Positions 1-6,390 of a stretch of 12,167 nt of DNA are shown here, one piece after another. A program made the translations under genes and the position numbers. The stretch's first letter is position 1. Each line of letters opens with the position of its first letter. The DNA comes from Lachnospiraceae bacterium (lineage in GTDB: Bacteria > Bacillota > Clostridia > Lachnospirales > Lachnospiraceae): NCBI GenBank assembly GCA_900770225.1, contig CAAGJU010000336.1, positions 1 to 12,167 of the forward strand. The letters are read 5' to 3'. Below the pieces are notes generated by a model, which ran no database searches, was not told the origin of the DNA, and saw only the letters and a list, made by a program, of their open reading frames with translations.

Positions 1-108
1 AAGTATGAGCATGGAGCTTTGCGAAGCAAAGCGAGAATGCGAATACCTGTAGCGACGCGGGAGCACGCAGTGCGAAGCGGCGCGTAGACTTATACAGTAT
101 GTGGCATC
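1..108 (+). repeat. Dispersed hairpin element, copy R0 (left part outside window)
   Basis: This is the right part of the element seen in full at 6388-6661. Bases 51-105 match 6601-6658 almost exactly, apart from an A/G change in the terminal repeat. Bases 9-40 form a compound hairpin: a 4-bp outer stem (GCAT/ATGC), an internal loop GGA opposite GAGA, a 7-bp stem GCTTTGC/GCAAAGC and a GAA triloop. The 7-bp stem differs from the 6485-6501 copy at three base pairs, and pairing is kept in all three. About 110 bases of the middle module found in the longer copies are missing here. The right end is GACTTATACAGT (87-98) followed by ATGTGGCATC. It lies 85 bases before leuC, so it may be in the leuC leader. 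I find no convincing leuC promoter within the window. Confidence 0.85.
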
Positions 109-182
109 AATTTTGATATTGGATTTGCAGCAGTTCTGCCGCCGGATATGTCGGCAATAAAGTTTTCAGGAGGGATATTCGC

Positions 183-1448
183 ATGGGAATGACGATGACG
201 CAGAAGATTCTCGCAAAGGCTGCGGGACTTGATCACGTCGAAGCCGGTCAGCTGATCGAGGCGAAACTCGACATGGTGCTGGGCAATGATATTACGACAC
301 CGGTCGCGATCGACGTTATGCAGGGATTCAAAAAGCAGGAAGTATTTGATAAGGACAAGATCGCCCTTGTCATGGACCACTTTGTTCCGAACAAGGATAT
401 TAAATCTGCGGAGCACACCAAACAGGTGAGAAATTTCGCAGGAAAGTATGATATCACCAATTATTTTGACGTGGGTCAGATGGGCATCGAGCACGCACTG
501 CTGCCGGAAAAGGGACTTGTAGCAGCCGGCGATGTGGTCATCGGTGCTGATTCCCATACCTGCACCTATGGCGCACTCGGCGCATTTTCCACCGGTGTGG
601 GAAGTACCGATATGGCAGCTGGTATGGCTACGGGAAAAGCATGGTTCAAGGTTCCTTCTGCCATTAAAGTTGTTCTGACCGGAAAGCCCGGTAAGTGGGT
701 CAGCGGCAAGGATGTGATCCTGCATCTGATCGGTGAGATCGGTGTTTCCGGTGCTCTGTATCAGTCTCTGGAGTTCACGGGAGAGGGTGTGGCTGCACTT
801 TCGATGGATGACCGCTTTACGATCGCGAACATGGCCATTGAGGCCGGTGCGAAGAACGGCATTTTCCCTGTGGATGACAGGACCATTGCCTATATGAAGG
901 ATCATACGAAGAAGAACTGGTCTGTCTATACCGCGGATGAGGACGCCGTGTATGAGAGAACGGTTACGATTGACCTCTCGATGCTGAAGGAGACCGTATC
1001 CTTCCCGCATCTGCCGGAGAATACGCATACCATTGATGAAGTGGGCGATATCCGCATTGATCAGTCCGTGATCGGTTCCTGCACGAACGGAAGAATTGAG
1101 GATCTCCGCACGGCGGCTGCTGTTCTTAAAGGACGTAAGGTGGCAAAAAATATCCGCTGCATCGTGATCCCGGCGACGCAGGCCATCTATCTGCAGGCGC
1201 TGAAGGAAGGCCTGATCGAGACCTTTATCGAGGCCGGTGCTGTTGTGAGCACGCCTACCTGCGGTCCCTGCCTCGGCGGTTACATGGGTATTCTGGCAGA
1301 GGGCGAGCGCTGCGTTTCGACGACGAACCGTAACTTTGTCGGCCGTATGGGACATGTGAATTCGGAGATCTATCTGGCGGATCCGGCAGTTGCTGCGGCA
1401 AGTGCTGTTACAGGTAAGATCAGCTCGCCGGCTGAACTCGGTTTATAA
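183..1448 (+). CDS. leuC: 3-isopropylmalate dehydratase large subunit
   Basis: Large (catalytic) subunit of the cytoplasmic isomerase that converts 2-isopropylmalate to 3-isopropylmalate in leucine synthesis; it works as a heterodimer with LeuD. The 421-residue protein is the length of the short bacterial/archaeal-type LeuC. The aconitase-family signature GADSHTCTYGALGAF is at about residues 121-135. The three cysteines expected to hold the 4Fe-4S cluster are visible: Cys300 in VIGSCTNGRIEDL, and Cys360 and Cys363 in PTCGPCLGG. The start at 183 is chosen because AGGAGGG (168-174) sits 8 bases upstream; in-frame ATGs at 189 and 195 are less well placed. leuD follows 14 bases after the stop, with its ribosome binding site overlapping that stop, so the two are very probably cotranscribed. 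The large-subunit assignment is firm. Homoaconitase-type substrate preference cannot be excluded from sequence alone, but leuA in the same window favours the leucine pathway. Confidence 0.97.
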   Translation: MGMTMTQKILAKAAGLDHVEAGQLIEAKLDMVLGNDITTPVAIDVMQGFKKQEVFDKDKIALVMDHFVPNKDIKSAEHTKQVRNFAGKYDITNYFDVGQMGIEHALLPEKGLVAAGDVVIGADSHTCTYGALGAFSTGVGSTDMAAGMATGKAWFKVPSAIKVVLTGKPGKWVSGKDVILHLIGEIGVSGALYQSLEFTGEGVAALSMDDRFTIANMAIEAGAKNGIFPVDDRTIAYMKDHTKKNWSVYTADEDAVYERTVTIDLSMLKETVSFPHLPENTHTIDEVGDIRIDQSVIGSCTNGRIEDLRTAAAVLKGRKVAKNIRCIVIPATQAIYLQALKEGLIETFIEAGAVVSTPTCGPCLGGYMGILAEGERCVSTTNRNFVGRMGHVNSEIYLADPAVAAASAVTGKISSPAELGL

Positions 1449-1462
1449 GGAGGACTGGATCA

Positions 1463-1951
1463 ATGCAGGCTGAAGGAAAAGTATTTAAATATGGCGATAA
1501 TGTAGATACCGACGTGATCATCCCTGCCCGTTATCTGAATTCTTCGGACCCGGCAGAGCTCGCAAAACACTGCATGGAAGATATCGATAAAGAGTTTATC
1601 CACAAAGTGCAGAAGGGTGACATCATCGTCGCCAATAAAAATTTCGGCTGCGGTTCTTCGCGTGAGCATGCACCGATCGCTATCAAGGCTGCCGGCGTGA
1701 GCTGCGTCATCGCAGAGACCTTTGCACGTATTTTTTACAGGAATGCCATCAATATCGGACTGCCGATCATCGAGTGCCCGGAAGCGGCAAAGGAGATCGC
1801 GGCAGGAGATGATGTGAAAGTGGATTTTGACTCCGGCGTGATCACGGACCAGACAACCGGAAAATCTTACAGGGGTCAGGCTTTCCCGCCCTTCATGCAG
1901 AAGATCATTTCTGCCGGCGGACTTGTCAACTATATTAATGATGAGCAGTAA
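1463..1951 (+). CDS. leuD: 3-isopropylmalate dehydratase small subunit
   Basis: Small subunit of isopropylmalate isomerase, partner of the preceding LeuC; it carries the swivelling aconitase C-terminal-type domain that completes the substrate pocket. At 162 residues it is the short LeuD form that normally pairs with a LeuC of about 420 residues, which agrees with the neighbour. The N-terminal GDNVDTDVIIPARYL (about 11-25) and the hallmark NFGCGSSREHAP (60-71), which contributes substrate-binding residues, are both present. AAGGAGG at 1447-1453 overlaps the leuC stop and lies 9 bases before the ATG, which supports this start and translational coupling. leuB, often next in such operons, does not follow; an amylase does. 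No clear intrinsic terminator lies directly after the stop. The first strong terminator-like hairpin downstream is at 2107-2180. Confidence 0.96.
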   Translation: MQAEGKVFKYGDNVDTDVIIPARYLNSSDPAELAKHCMEDIDKEFIHKVQKGDIIVANKNFGCGSSREHAPIAIKAAGVSCVIAETFARIFYRNAINIGLPIIECPEAAKEIAAGDDVKVDFDSGVITDQTTGKSYRGQAFPPFMQKIISAGGLVNYINDEQ

Positions 1952-1963
1952 CATGACTGTCTG

Positions 1964-2081
1964 ACTGTACTTTACTTCGACAGGCATTTTCTAAGCAAAT
2001 GAAGCATGTACAGAAAACTGCTGCCTGACGCAAGAACTGCGAAGCAATGAAGTGGCAGGCATAGTACAGTACTGTAACATC
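1964..2081 (+). repeat. Dispersed hairpin element, degenerate short copy R1
   Basis: The segment is bounded by ACTGTACTTTAC at 1964-1975 and GCATAGTACAGT at 2059-2070, which are inverted repeats matching at 10 of 12 positions. Between them, a hairpin near 2020-2059 has an outer CTGCC/GGCAG stem and an inner TGC-GAA-GCA triloop, the loop style of the full-length copies. The right end (2060-2081) contains the perfect 12-bp palindrome TACAGTACTGTA (2065-2076) followed by ACATC, and aligns with the right ends of R0, R2 and R3. The copy is short (about 107 bp between the inverted repeats) and diverged. It separates leuD from the amylase leader. Confidence 0.6.
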
Positions 2082-2106
2082 ATATGTGATATGAGTGGTT
2101 ACCAGG

Positions 2107-2180
2107 AAGCTCCCGACCGCAGCTGCGCAGCCCCGATGTATGACGGCTGTGGAGCTTACGGTGCGGGAGCTTTTCTTATT
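2107..2180 (+). terminator. Terminator-like hairpin in the amylase leader
   Basis: AAGCTCCCG (2107-2115) pairs perfectly with CGGGAGCTT (2164-2172). The stem continues as ACCG (2116-2119) with CGGT (2159-2162), leaving one bulged base at 2163, so there are 13 base pairs. An inner helix pairs 2126-2132 with 2145-2151. TTTTCTTATT (2171-2180) follows immediately, as in an intrinsic terminator. It ends only 3 bases before the amylase ribosome binding site, so there is no room for a separate promoter after it. It could end the leuCD transcript, act as a conditional attenuator for the amylase, or be a stabilising leader structure. I recognise no riboswitch class or antiterminator-protein site in it. 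Confidence 0.55.
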
Positions 2181-2183
2181 ACC

Positions 2184-2201
2184 GGAGGTGAGCGTGCAGT
2201 G
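2184..2201 (+). promoter_or_regulatory. Ribosome binding site fixing a GTG start for the amylase
   Basis: GGAGGTGA (2184-2191) is a near-perfect anti-16S match placed 7 bases before GTG (2199-2201). The open frame extends upstream to an ATG at 2052, but the extra 49 residues would be encoded by the repeat end and the leader hairpin, have no ribosome binding site of this quality, and are absent from related amylases. The GTG is therefore taken as the true start. Confidence 0.85.
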
Positions 2202-3695
2202 AGTACAGGACGGAAAAATGCTGACATCAACGGCACCATGATGCAGTATTTTGAGTGGTACCTGCCCAATGACGGAAATTTCTGGAAGCAGGCGGCGGAA
2301 CAGGCGGAATCCATCAGCAGGGTTGGTATTACAGCTGTATGGCTTCCGCCGGCGTATAAAGGACAGGCGGGCATCAATGATGTCGGCTATGGCGCTTATG
2401 ACCTGTATGATCTGGGTGAATTTGATCAGAAGGGGACAGTAAGAACCAAATACGGAACTAAGGATGAGTACCTTGCGGCCATTCGTGCTTTCCATCATGC
2501 CTCCATCGATGTCTACGCGGATATGGTTTTCAATCACAAAATGGGAGCGGATTATCCGGAGATGGTGGATGCCTATGAGGTGGATCCTGCCAACCGCAAC
2601 AGAGCCGAGAGCGGAGATATGAAAATCGAGGCCTGGACAGGGTTCAATTTTCCGGGACGAAAGGACAAATACTCGGATTTTCACTGGGACCATACCTGTT
2701 TCGACGGGGTGGACTATGATCAGCGGACAAAACACTCCGCCATCTACGAATTCGAGAACACGCATTTTGATCAGGATGTGGACAGAGAGAACGGCAACTA
2801 CGATTATCTGATGGGCGCCGATCTTGCGTTTACTGTGCCAAAGGTGCGGGAAGAACTGTACCGTTACGGTCTCTGGTATCTGAGAACGACGGACGTGGAC
2901 GGTTTCCGGCTGGATGCCATCAAACACATCTCCAGTGATTTTTTCGGCGAGTGGCTTGGTAAGCTGCGAAGCGAGACGGGAAAAGAACTGTTCACGGTCG
3001 GTGAGTACTGGCAGGCAGATCTGCAGACGCTGGCTGCGTACATCGACAAAGTCGGTGGATGCATGTCGCTCTTTGATGTACCGCTGCACATGCATTTTTT
3101 CCAGGCGTGTCATTCCAACGGGGCTTACGACATGCGACAGATGTTCAGCGGTACGCTCGTACAGAAGGACCCGACCCATGCCGTGACCTTTGTCGCCAAT
3201 CACGATACACAGAAGGGGCAGGCGCTTCAGACCGTCATAGAAAACTGGTTCAAGCCGCTCGCTTATGCGATGATCCTCCTGCGTCCGCAGGGCTATCCGT
3301 GTGTTTTTTACGGCGATTATTACGGCGTGGCCTGTCAGGGTGTTCCGCCTTTCAGAAATGTGATCGACAAACTGCTTCTCGTTCGCCGCGACTGCGTATA
3401 CGGTGCCTTTCATGATTACGCAGATCATCCGGATATCCTCGGATGGACGCTGGAGGGAGATGACCGACATCCGGGATCAGGGTGCGCTGTTCTGGTTGAT
3501 GACGGACCTGGTGGAGAAAAATGTATGTATGTCGGCAGGAATCATGCGGGTGAGATCTTTATGGATGCGCTGGGCGGACGTCAGGAACAGATCCGCATAG
3601 GAGATGACGGACAGGCTGTCTTTCCTGTCAGCGGCGGAAATGTCTCTGTGTGGATACGGAAGGATACGCCGACAGCAGAGGCGGTGAAGAAGTGA
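2199..3695 (+). CDS. Cytoplasmic alpha-amylase, GH13 (GH13_5-like)
   Basis: Endo-acting alpha-1,4-glucan hydrolase. The 498-residue protein lacks a signal peptide, so it probably acts in the cytoplasm on maltodextrins or glycogen. It opens with NGTMMQYFEWYLPNDG, the N-terminus typical of the Bacillus licheniformis-type family. All four GH13 conserved regions are visible in GTG-start numbering: DMVFNH (about 108-113), GFRLDAIKH with nucleophile Asp239, GEYW with acid/base Glu269, and VANHDTQ with transition-state stabiliser Asp336. The (beta/alpha)8 barrel is followed by a short C-terminal beta domain. The start choice is explained under the ribosome binding site entry. The gene is unrelated in function to its leucine-pathway neighbours and is bracketed by repeat copies R1 and R2, each with the same 12-bp palindrome; the R2 match begins within its stop codon. 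It looks complete and active. The symbol amyA/amyS would be a guess. Confidence 0.95.
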   Translation: MSTGRKNADINGTMMQYFEWYLPNDGNFWKQAAEQAESISRVGITAVWLPPAYKGQAGINDVGYGAYDLYDLGEFDQKGTVRTKYGTKDEYLAAIRAFHHASIDVYADMVFNHKMGADYPEMVDAYEVDPANRNRAESGDMKIEAWTGFNFPGRKDKYSDFHWDHTCFDGVDYDQRTKHSAIYEFENTHFDQDVDRENGNYDYLMGADLAFTVPKVREELYRYGLWYLRTTDVDGFRLDAIKHISSDFFGEWLGKLRSETGKELFTVGEYWQADLQTLAAYIDKVGGCMSLFDVPLHMHFFQACHSNGAYDMRQMFSGTLVQKDPTHAVTFVANHDTQKGQALQTVIENWFKPLAYAMILLRPQGYPCVFYGDYYGVACQGVPPFRNVIDKLLLVRRDCVYGAFHDYADHPDILGWTLEGDDRHPGSGCAVLVDDGPGGEKCMYVGRNHAGEIFMDALGGRQEQIRIGDDGQAVFPVSGGNVSVWIRKDTPTAEAVKK

Positions 3696-3767
3696 TATTA
3701 CAGTACTGTATAAAGCACGACTGGCACGACTGCTCCATTGCTGCGCGATTCCCGCAGTCGGCACAGT
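3694..3767 (-). repeat. Dispersed hairpin element, short copy R2
   Basis: Read on the minus strand, this ends in the family right-end signature: CTTTATACAGTACTGTA followed by ATATC. The perfect palindrome TACAGTACTGTA is at 3699-3710, and the match runs into the amylase stop codon (3693-3695). Bases 3727-3765 are a 39-bp direct repeat of 4008-4046 with one difference. They fold as an outer CGACTGC/GCAGTCG stem around an inner stem with a TGC triloop. Only a single hairpin module is present, compared with several in R3 and R4. The left terminus is poor (ACAGT at 3763-3767), so the copy appears truncated. Confidence 0.7.
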
Positions 3768-3773
3768 AAAATA

Positions 3774-3807
3774 AAAGGGAACCGGAGCAGAAGCTCCGGT
3801 TCCCTTT
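3774..3807 (-). terminator. Intrinsic terminator of tRNA-Pro, possibly bidirectional
   Basis: A perfect 15-bp stem (3774-3788 with 3793-3807) encloses a 4-base loop (3789-3792). On the minus strand it begins 5 bases after the tRNA discriminator base and is followed by TTTTATTTTA, so it is a canonical terminator for the tRNA. Its + strand side ends in TTTAT, so it may also stop amylase transcription coming from the left. Confidence 0.9.
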
Positions 3808-3812
3808 ATCCA

Positions 3813-3887
3813 TCGGGGTGACAAGATTTGAACTTGCGACCTCGCACTCCCTAAGCGCGCGCTCTAGCCAAGCTGAGCCACACCCCG
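3813..3887 (-). tRNA. tRNA-Pro (anticodon AGG)
   Basis: The 75-nt RNA folds as a standard cloverleaf on the minus strand. It has a 7-bp acceptor CGGGGTG/CACCCCG, a D-arm GCTC/GAGC with GG in the loop, an anticodon stem CGCGC/GTGCG with loop TTAGGGA, a 5-nt variable loop and a T-arm GCAAG/CTTGT with loop TTCAAAT. The anticodon AGG is at 3850-3852 and reads CCU. The C1-G72 pair, discriminator A73, G35-G36 and G37 all agree with bacterial tRNA-Pro identity. The 3' CCA is not encoded (TGG follows), so it must be added after transcription. Promoter and terminator are both visible, so this is a single-gene unit. Adenine at the wobble position is unusual for a bacterial proline tRNA. Confidence 0.96.
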
Positions 3888-3899
3888 ACAACATCGCTT

Positions 3900-3928
3900 A
3901 TTATACTAAAACCAAATTCAAATTGCAA
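3900..3928 (-). promoter_or_regulatory. Sigma-A-type promoter of tRNA-Pro
   Basis: On the minus strand, TTGCAA (3923-3928) and a consensus TATAAT (3900-3905) are separated by exactly 17 bases. The -10 box ends 12 bases before the mature 5' end of the tRNA at 3887, so only a few leader bases are expected. Confidence 0.85.
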
Positions 3929-3983
3929 CACAAATGATTAGATAATTTCGGACATAAAGAATACAGATGTTCCCGCAGTGCAA

Positions 3984-4259
3984 GATGCCACAGAACTGTA
4001 TTAAGCCCGACTGCTCCATCGCTGCGCGATTCCCGCAGTCGGCACATGTATGCCCGACTACGTCGGGCTGACGCGGCGTTCGCCTCACCATATCACGCTT
4101 CGCATGTACGGATGCGGCTCACTGCCCGCGCATATTCGCATTCTCGCGATGCTACGCATCGCTCCATGCTCATACATGTTTGCGTCGATCACGCACACAG
4201 TTTTCTGTGCATGCTTCGCATGCCCAAAAACTGCCTGCGTGTCGACGGCTTAATACAGT
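3984..4259 (-). repeat. Dispersed hairpin element, full-length copy R3 (inverted)
   Basis: Perfect 13-bp terminal inverted repeats, ACTGTATTAAGCC (3995-4007) and GGCTTAATACAGT (4247-4259), bound a 265-bp element. Its orientation is opposite to R0 and R4. The right-end signature extends outward to 3984 (CTGTGGCATC on the minus strand). The element is almost entirely foldable. Bases 4007-4042 form an 8-bp stem, internal loop and 5-bp stem with a triloop. GCCCGAC/GTCGGGC carries a TAC triloop near 4052-4068, and GCGATGC/GCATCGC at 4146-4162 carries another TAC triloop. A long arm with a GCATGC stem lies at 4183-4245. Two blocks match R4: 4109-4174 (64 of 66 bases) and 4044-4089 (43 of 46). The left arm is unrelated in sequence to that of R4 but similar in shape. 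No convincing coding frame or target-site duplication is seen. Confidence 0.9.
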
Positions 4260-4264
4260 AAATT

Positions 4265-4293
4265 TTGCTTATTTTTGCGATATATGATAGGAT
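4265..4293 (+). promoter_or_regulatory. Candidate putP promoter
   Basis: TTGCTT (4265-4270) and TAGGAT (4288-4293) are 17 bases apart, with TGA directly before the -10 box as in extended -10 promoters. It starts 5 bases after the terminal repeat of R3 and would begin transcription about 35 bases before putP. Each hexamer is only a partial match to consensus (3 and 4 of 6). Confidence 0.45.
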
Positions 4294-4334
4294 GGCATAG
4301 TTAAATATAAGTATACGAGGGAAGGATCAAAAAT

Positions 4335-5888
4335 ATGTCATCCAGTAATGTGTTTATCCTGTTGGTTATGATCGTTTACCTGCTGTTCATGCTCCTGATC
4401 GGTTTCGTTGTTTCCAAGCGAAACCAGTCCGTAGGCGATTTCTATCTGGGAGGCAGGAAGCTCGGACCGTTTGTGACAGCGATGAGTGCCGAGGCATCCG
4501 ATATGAGTTCGTATCTGCTGATGGGACTGCCGGGACTCGCCTATCTGTCGGGGCTCGCGGACGTGGGCTGGACGGCGATCGGGCTGGCGGCCGGTACGTA
4601 TCTGAACTGGCTGTTTGTTGCCAAAAGGATCCGCAGATACACGGCCAGGACAGGCTCCATCACGATTCCGGATTTCTTCTCGGACAGGTATGGGGATAAG
4701 CATCGCATTTTGATGCTGATCGCCGCAGTCGAGATCATTGTTTTCTTCATTCCTTACACAGGTTCCGGCTTTGCTGCTTGCGGAAAGCTTTTCTCCAGCC
4801 TTTTCAATGCCGATTATCATGTGGCGATGATCATCAGTGCAGCCGTTATCATCGCTTACACCATGACCGGAGGCTTTCTGGCAGCGAGCCTTACGGATCT
4901 CATCCAGAGCATTGTCATGACGATAGCCCTGATCATCGTTCTGCTGTTCGGTATCTGGAGTGCCGGTGGCATGGACGTCGTGATCAGCAATGCCTCGCGT
5001 CTGCCGGGCTATCTCAGCATGAACATGACGTATGATCCGACGACGGGAACCTCGCACGCCTACAGTATCGTTACGATCATTTCCACCCTTGCGTGGGGCC
5101 TCGGCTACTTCGGCATGCCGCACATCCTTCTTCGCTTTATGGCGATCGAGGATGACAGCAAGCTGAAGCTGTCAAGACGGGTTGCTTCCCTCTGGGCTGT
5201 GATCTCAATGGGCATTGCTGCCATGATCGGCGTTGTCGGCATGGCGATGAGCAAGGCCGGCGTGATTCCTGTGCTTACGGGATCCGATTCTGAAAAAGTC
5301 ATCGTAAATATTTCATCACTGATGAGTCAGTACGGCTGGCTGTTTGCCATCTTTGCCGGCATTGTTCTCTCCGGTATTCTGGCTGCAACGATGTCTACGG
5401 CGGATTCACAGCTTCTCGCAGCGTCATCATCGGTTTCTGAGAATATCATTCATCAGTTTTTCCACCTTGATCTCGAGGAAAAGACACTTCTGAAGATCGC
5501 CCGTGTGAGTCTTCTGATCATTGCCGTGATCGGTATCGGCATTGCATGGAATCCCAACAGTTCGGTCTTCGGTATCGTTTCCTTTGCCTGGGCCGGTTTC
5601 GGCGCCTGCTTCGGACCGATCGTGCTTCTTGCGCTTTTCTGGCGCAGATCGAACAAGTACGGCGCACTGGCAGGACTTGTTTCCGGCGGCATCATGGTGT
5701 TTGTCTGGAAATACGCTGTTCGCCCGCTCGGCGGTGTCTGGAATATCTATGAGCTGCTGCCGGCATTTCTGGTCGCCATCATCATCAATGTCATCGTGAG
5801 TCTGCTGACGCCGGCGCCGGAAAATAAGCTCACAGAGGTGTTCGATGATGTCAATGCATCGCTCAGGGCGGACAGGCAGAAGGCTTAA
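4335..5888 (+). CDS. putP: Sodium/proline symporter (SSS family)
   Basis: Integral inner-membrane permease that imports L-proline with Na+. The 517 residues match the usual PutP length of about 500 and show the expected series of about 13 hydrophobic segments, starting with one at residues 7-27. Family landmarks are present: QSVGDFYLGGRKLGPF (31-46), SAEASDMSSYLLMGLPG (51-67) including the Na+-site aspartate at 56, YFGMPHILLRFMAI (258-271), and ATMSTADSQLLAAS (351-364), whose Ser/Thr pair corresponds to the Na+-binding segment of E. coli PutP. GAGGGAAGGA (4317-4326) sits 8 bases before the ATG. It is probably a single-gene unit, preceded by repeat R3 and a weak promoter. No good terminator follows it. 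A close relative with other substrates (for example another amino acid) is possible, but the signature segments favour proline. Confidence 0.93.
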   Translation: MSSSNVFILLVMIVYLLFMLLIGFVVSKRNQSVGDFYLGGRKLGPFVTAMSAEASDMSSYLLMGLPGLAYLSGLADVGWTAIGLAAGTYLNWLFVAKRIRRYTARTGSITIPDFFSDRYGDKHRILMLIAAVEIIVFFIPYTGSGFAACGKLFSSLFNADYHVAMIISAAVIIAYTMTGGFLAASLTDLIQSIVMTIALIIVLLFGIWSAGGMDVVISNASRLPGYLSMNMTYDPTTGTSHAYSIVTIISTLAWGLGYFGMPHILLRFMAIEDDSKLKLSRRVASLWAVISMGIAAMIGVVGMAMSKAGVIPVLTGSDSEKVIVNISSLMSQYGWLFAIFAGIVLSGILAATMSTADSQLLAASSSVSENIIHQFFHLDLEEKTLLKIARVSLLIIAVIGIGIAWNPNSSVFGIVSFAWAGFGACFGPIVLLALFWRRSNKYGALAGLVSGGIMVFVWKYAVRPLGGVWNIYELLPAFLVAIIINVIVSLLTPAPENKLTEVFDDVNASLRADRQKA

Positions 5889-6017
5889 GATGTTTTTGTT
5901 CACTCTCTGCCAACCACCGGCGCCTGCGGAGGTCTCGGCTTGGGAGTCTCCATGTGTTCTGTGGATCAGGCAGTATCTGAACGGCAGCTATAAGAATTCA
6001 GAAATACGGATTTGAGG

Positions 6018-6046
6018 TTGACATCGATCGGCAAAAATGGTAGTTT
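6018..6046 (+). promoter_or_regulatory. Promoter of the T-box/leuA transcript
   Basis: A consensus TTGACA (6018-6023) is followed after 17 bases by TAGTTT (6041-6046), with TGG immediately before the -10 as in an extended -10 element. Predicted initiation near 6053 is about 20 bases before the T-box Stem I. The -10 hexamer itself is weak. The preceding stretch from 5889 holds no recognisable gene or terminator. Confidence 0.6.
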
Positions 6047-6072
6047 GTAACCAATCAAATACATAAATACGT

Positions 6073-6390
6073 TGAAGAGGAGTAGTAGATCCGAATTCCC
6101 GGATACAGAGAGCTGCCGGATGGTGCGAGACAGCTGAAGGATCTGATCGAACTGGCCTCCGAGTGGCTGCCCGAAAGGAAAATGAAAAAATCAGAATTTT
6201 CCGATTAGACGCAGACGTAAACCCGGCGTTACAGGGAAAGGATATCATGGCAAGAGGACCGAAAGGAAATCAAACCGGTGTATCCCATGAGTGCACGCAG
6301 CAATGCGTGAAAGAAGAGTGGTACCGCGCAGATTATATGCGTCTCTTCCAGTCCCCTTCGGATGGGATTGGAGGGGACGCTGTTTTTATT
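6073..6390 (+). ncRNA. Leucine-specific T-box riboswitch upstream of leuA
   Basis: Cis-acting leader that senses uncharged tRNA-Leu. Stem I has the 5' AGTAGTA segment (6081-6087) and the distal AGAGAG...GGTG motifs (6107-6124). The specifier loop contains GAA followed by CTG (6152-6154), then GCCTCCGAGTGG; CTG is a leucine codon. The T-box core AGAGTGGTACCGCG (6315-6328) contains TGGT, which pairs with the NCCA end of a tRNA whose discriminator is A, as in tRNA-Leu. AAGAG and GCGCA of the core can pair with CTCTT and TGCGT (6338-6347) as the antiterminator, which competes with the terminator at 6339-6390. Leucine starvation should therefore permit read-through into leuA. The region encodes no plausible protein. 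Confidence 0.93.
6339..6390 (+). terminator. T-box terminator of leuA
   Basis: GCGTCTCTTCCAGTCCC (6339-6355) pairs along all 17 positions with 6364-6380, using G-U wobbles at three of them, around an 8-base loop. TGTTTTTATT follows. The 5' strand is shared with the antiterminator, as expected for a transcriptional T-box. Its U-tract runs directly into the left terminal repeat of element R4 (from 6388). Confidence 0.92.

Noticed and set aside
90..1355. 421-residue open frame on the minus strand, the same length as LeuC
   Set aside because: It lies antisense to leuC, has a low-complexity His/Arg/Gly-rich composition, no family motif and no ribosome binding site. The equal length is coincidence.
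2052..2198. Longer amylase start at the ATG at 2052
   Set aside because: The 49 extra residues are encoded by a repeat end and a terminator-like hairpin, while GGAGGTGA is ideally spaced for the GTG at 2199, which gives the family-typical N-terminus.
1935..3470. 511-residue open frame on the minus strand opposite the amylase
   Set aside because: It is antisense to a well-supported GH13 gene and runs into leuD and the R1 repeat, with no recognisable domain.
4046..4261. Overlapping 71- and 67-residue frames in R3 and a similar 122-residue minus-strand frame at 6229-6597 in R4
   Set aside because: The resemblance between their products comes from the shared palindromic repeat. Frames are open on several strands at once and have no ribosome binding sites.
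5889..6017. Terminator after putP
   Set aside because: Only short, bulged GGAG/CTCC pairings are possible and no T-tract follows. I see no defined feature in this stretch.
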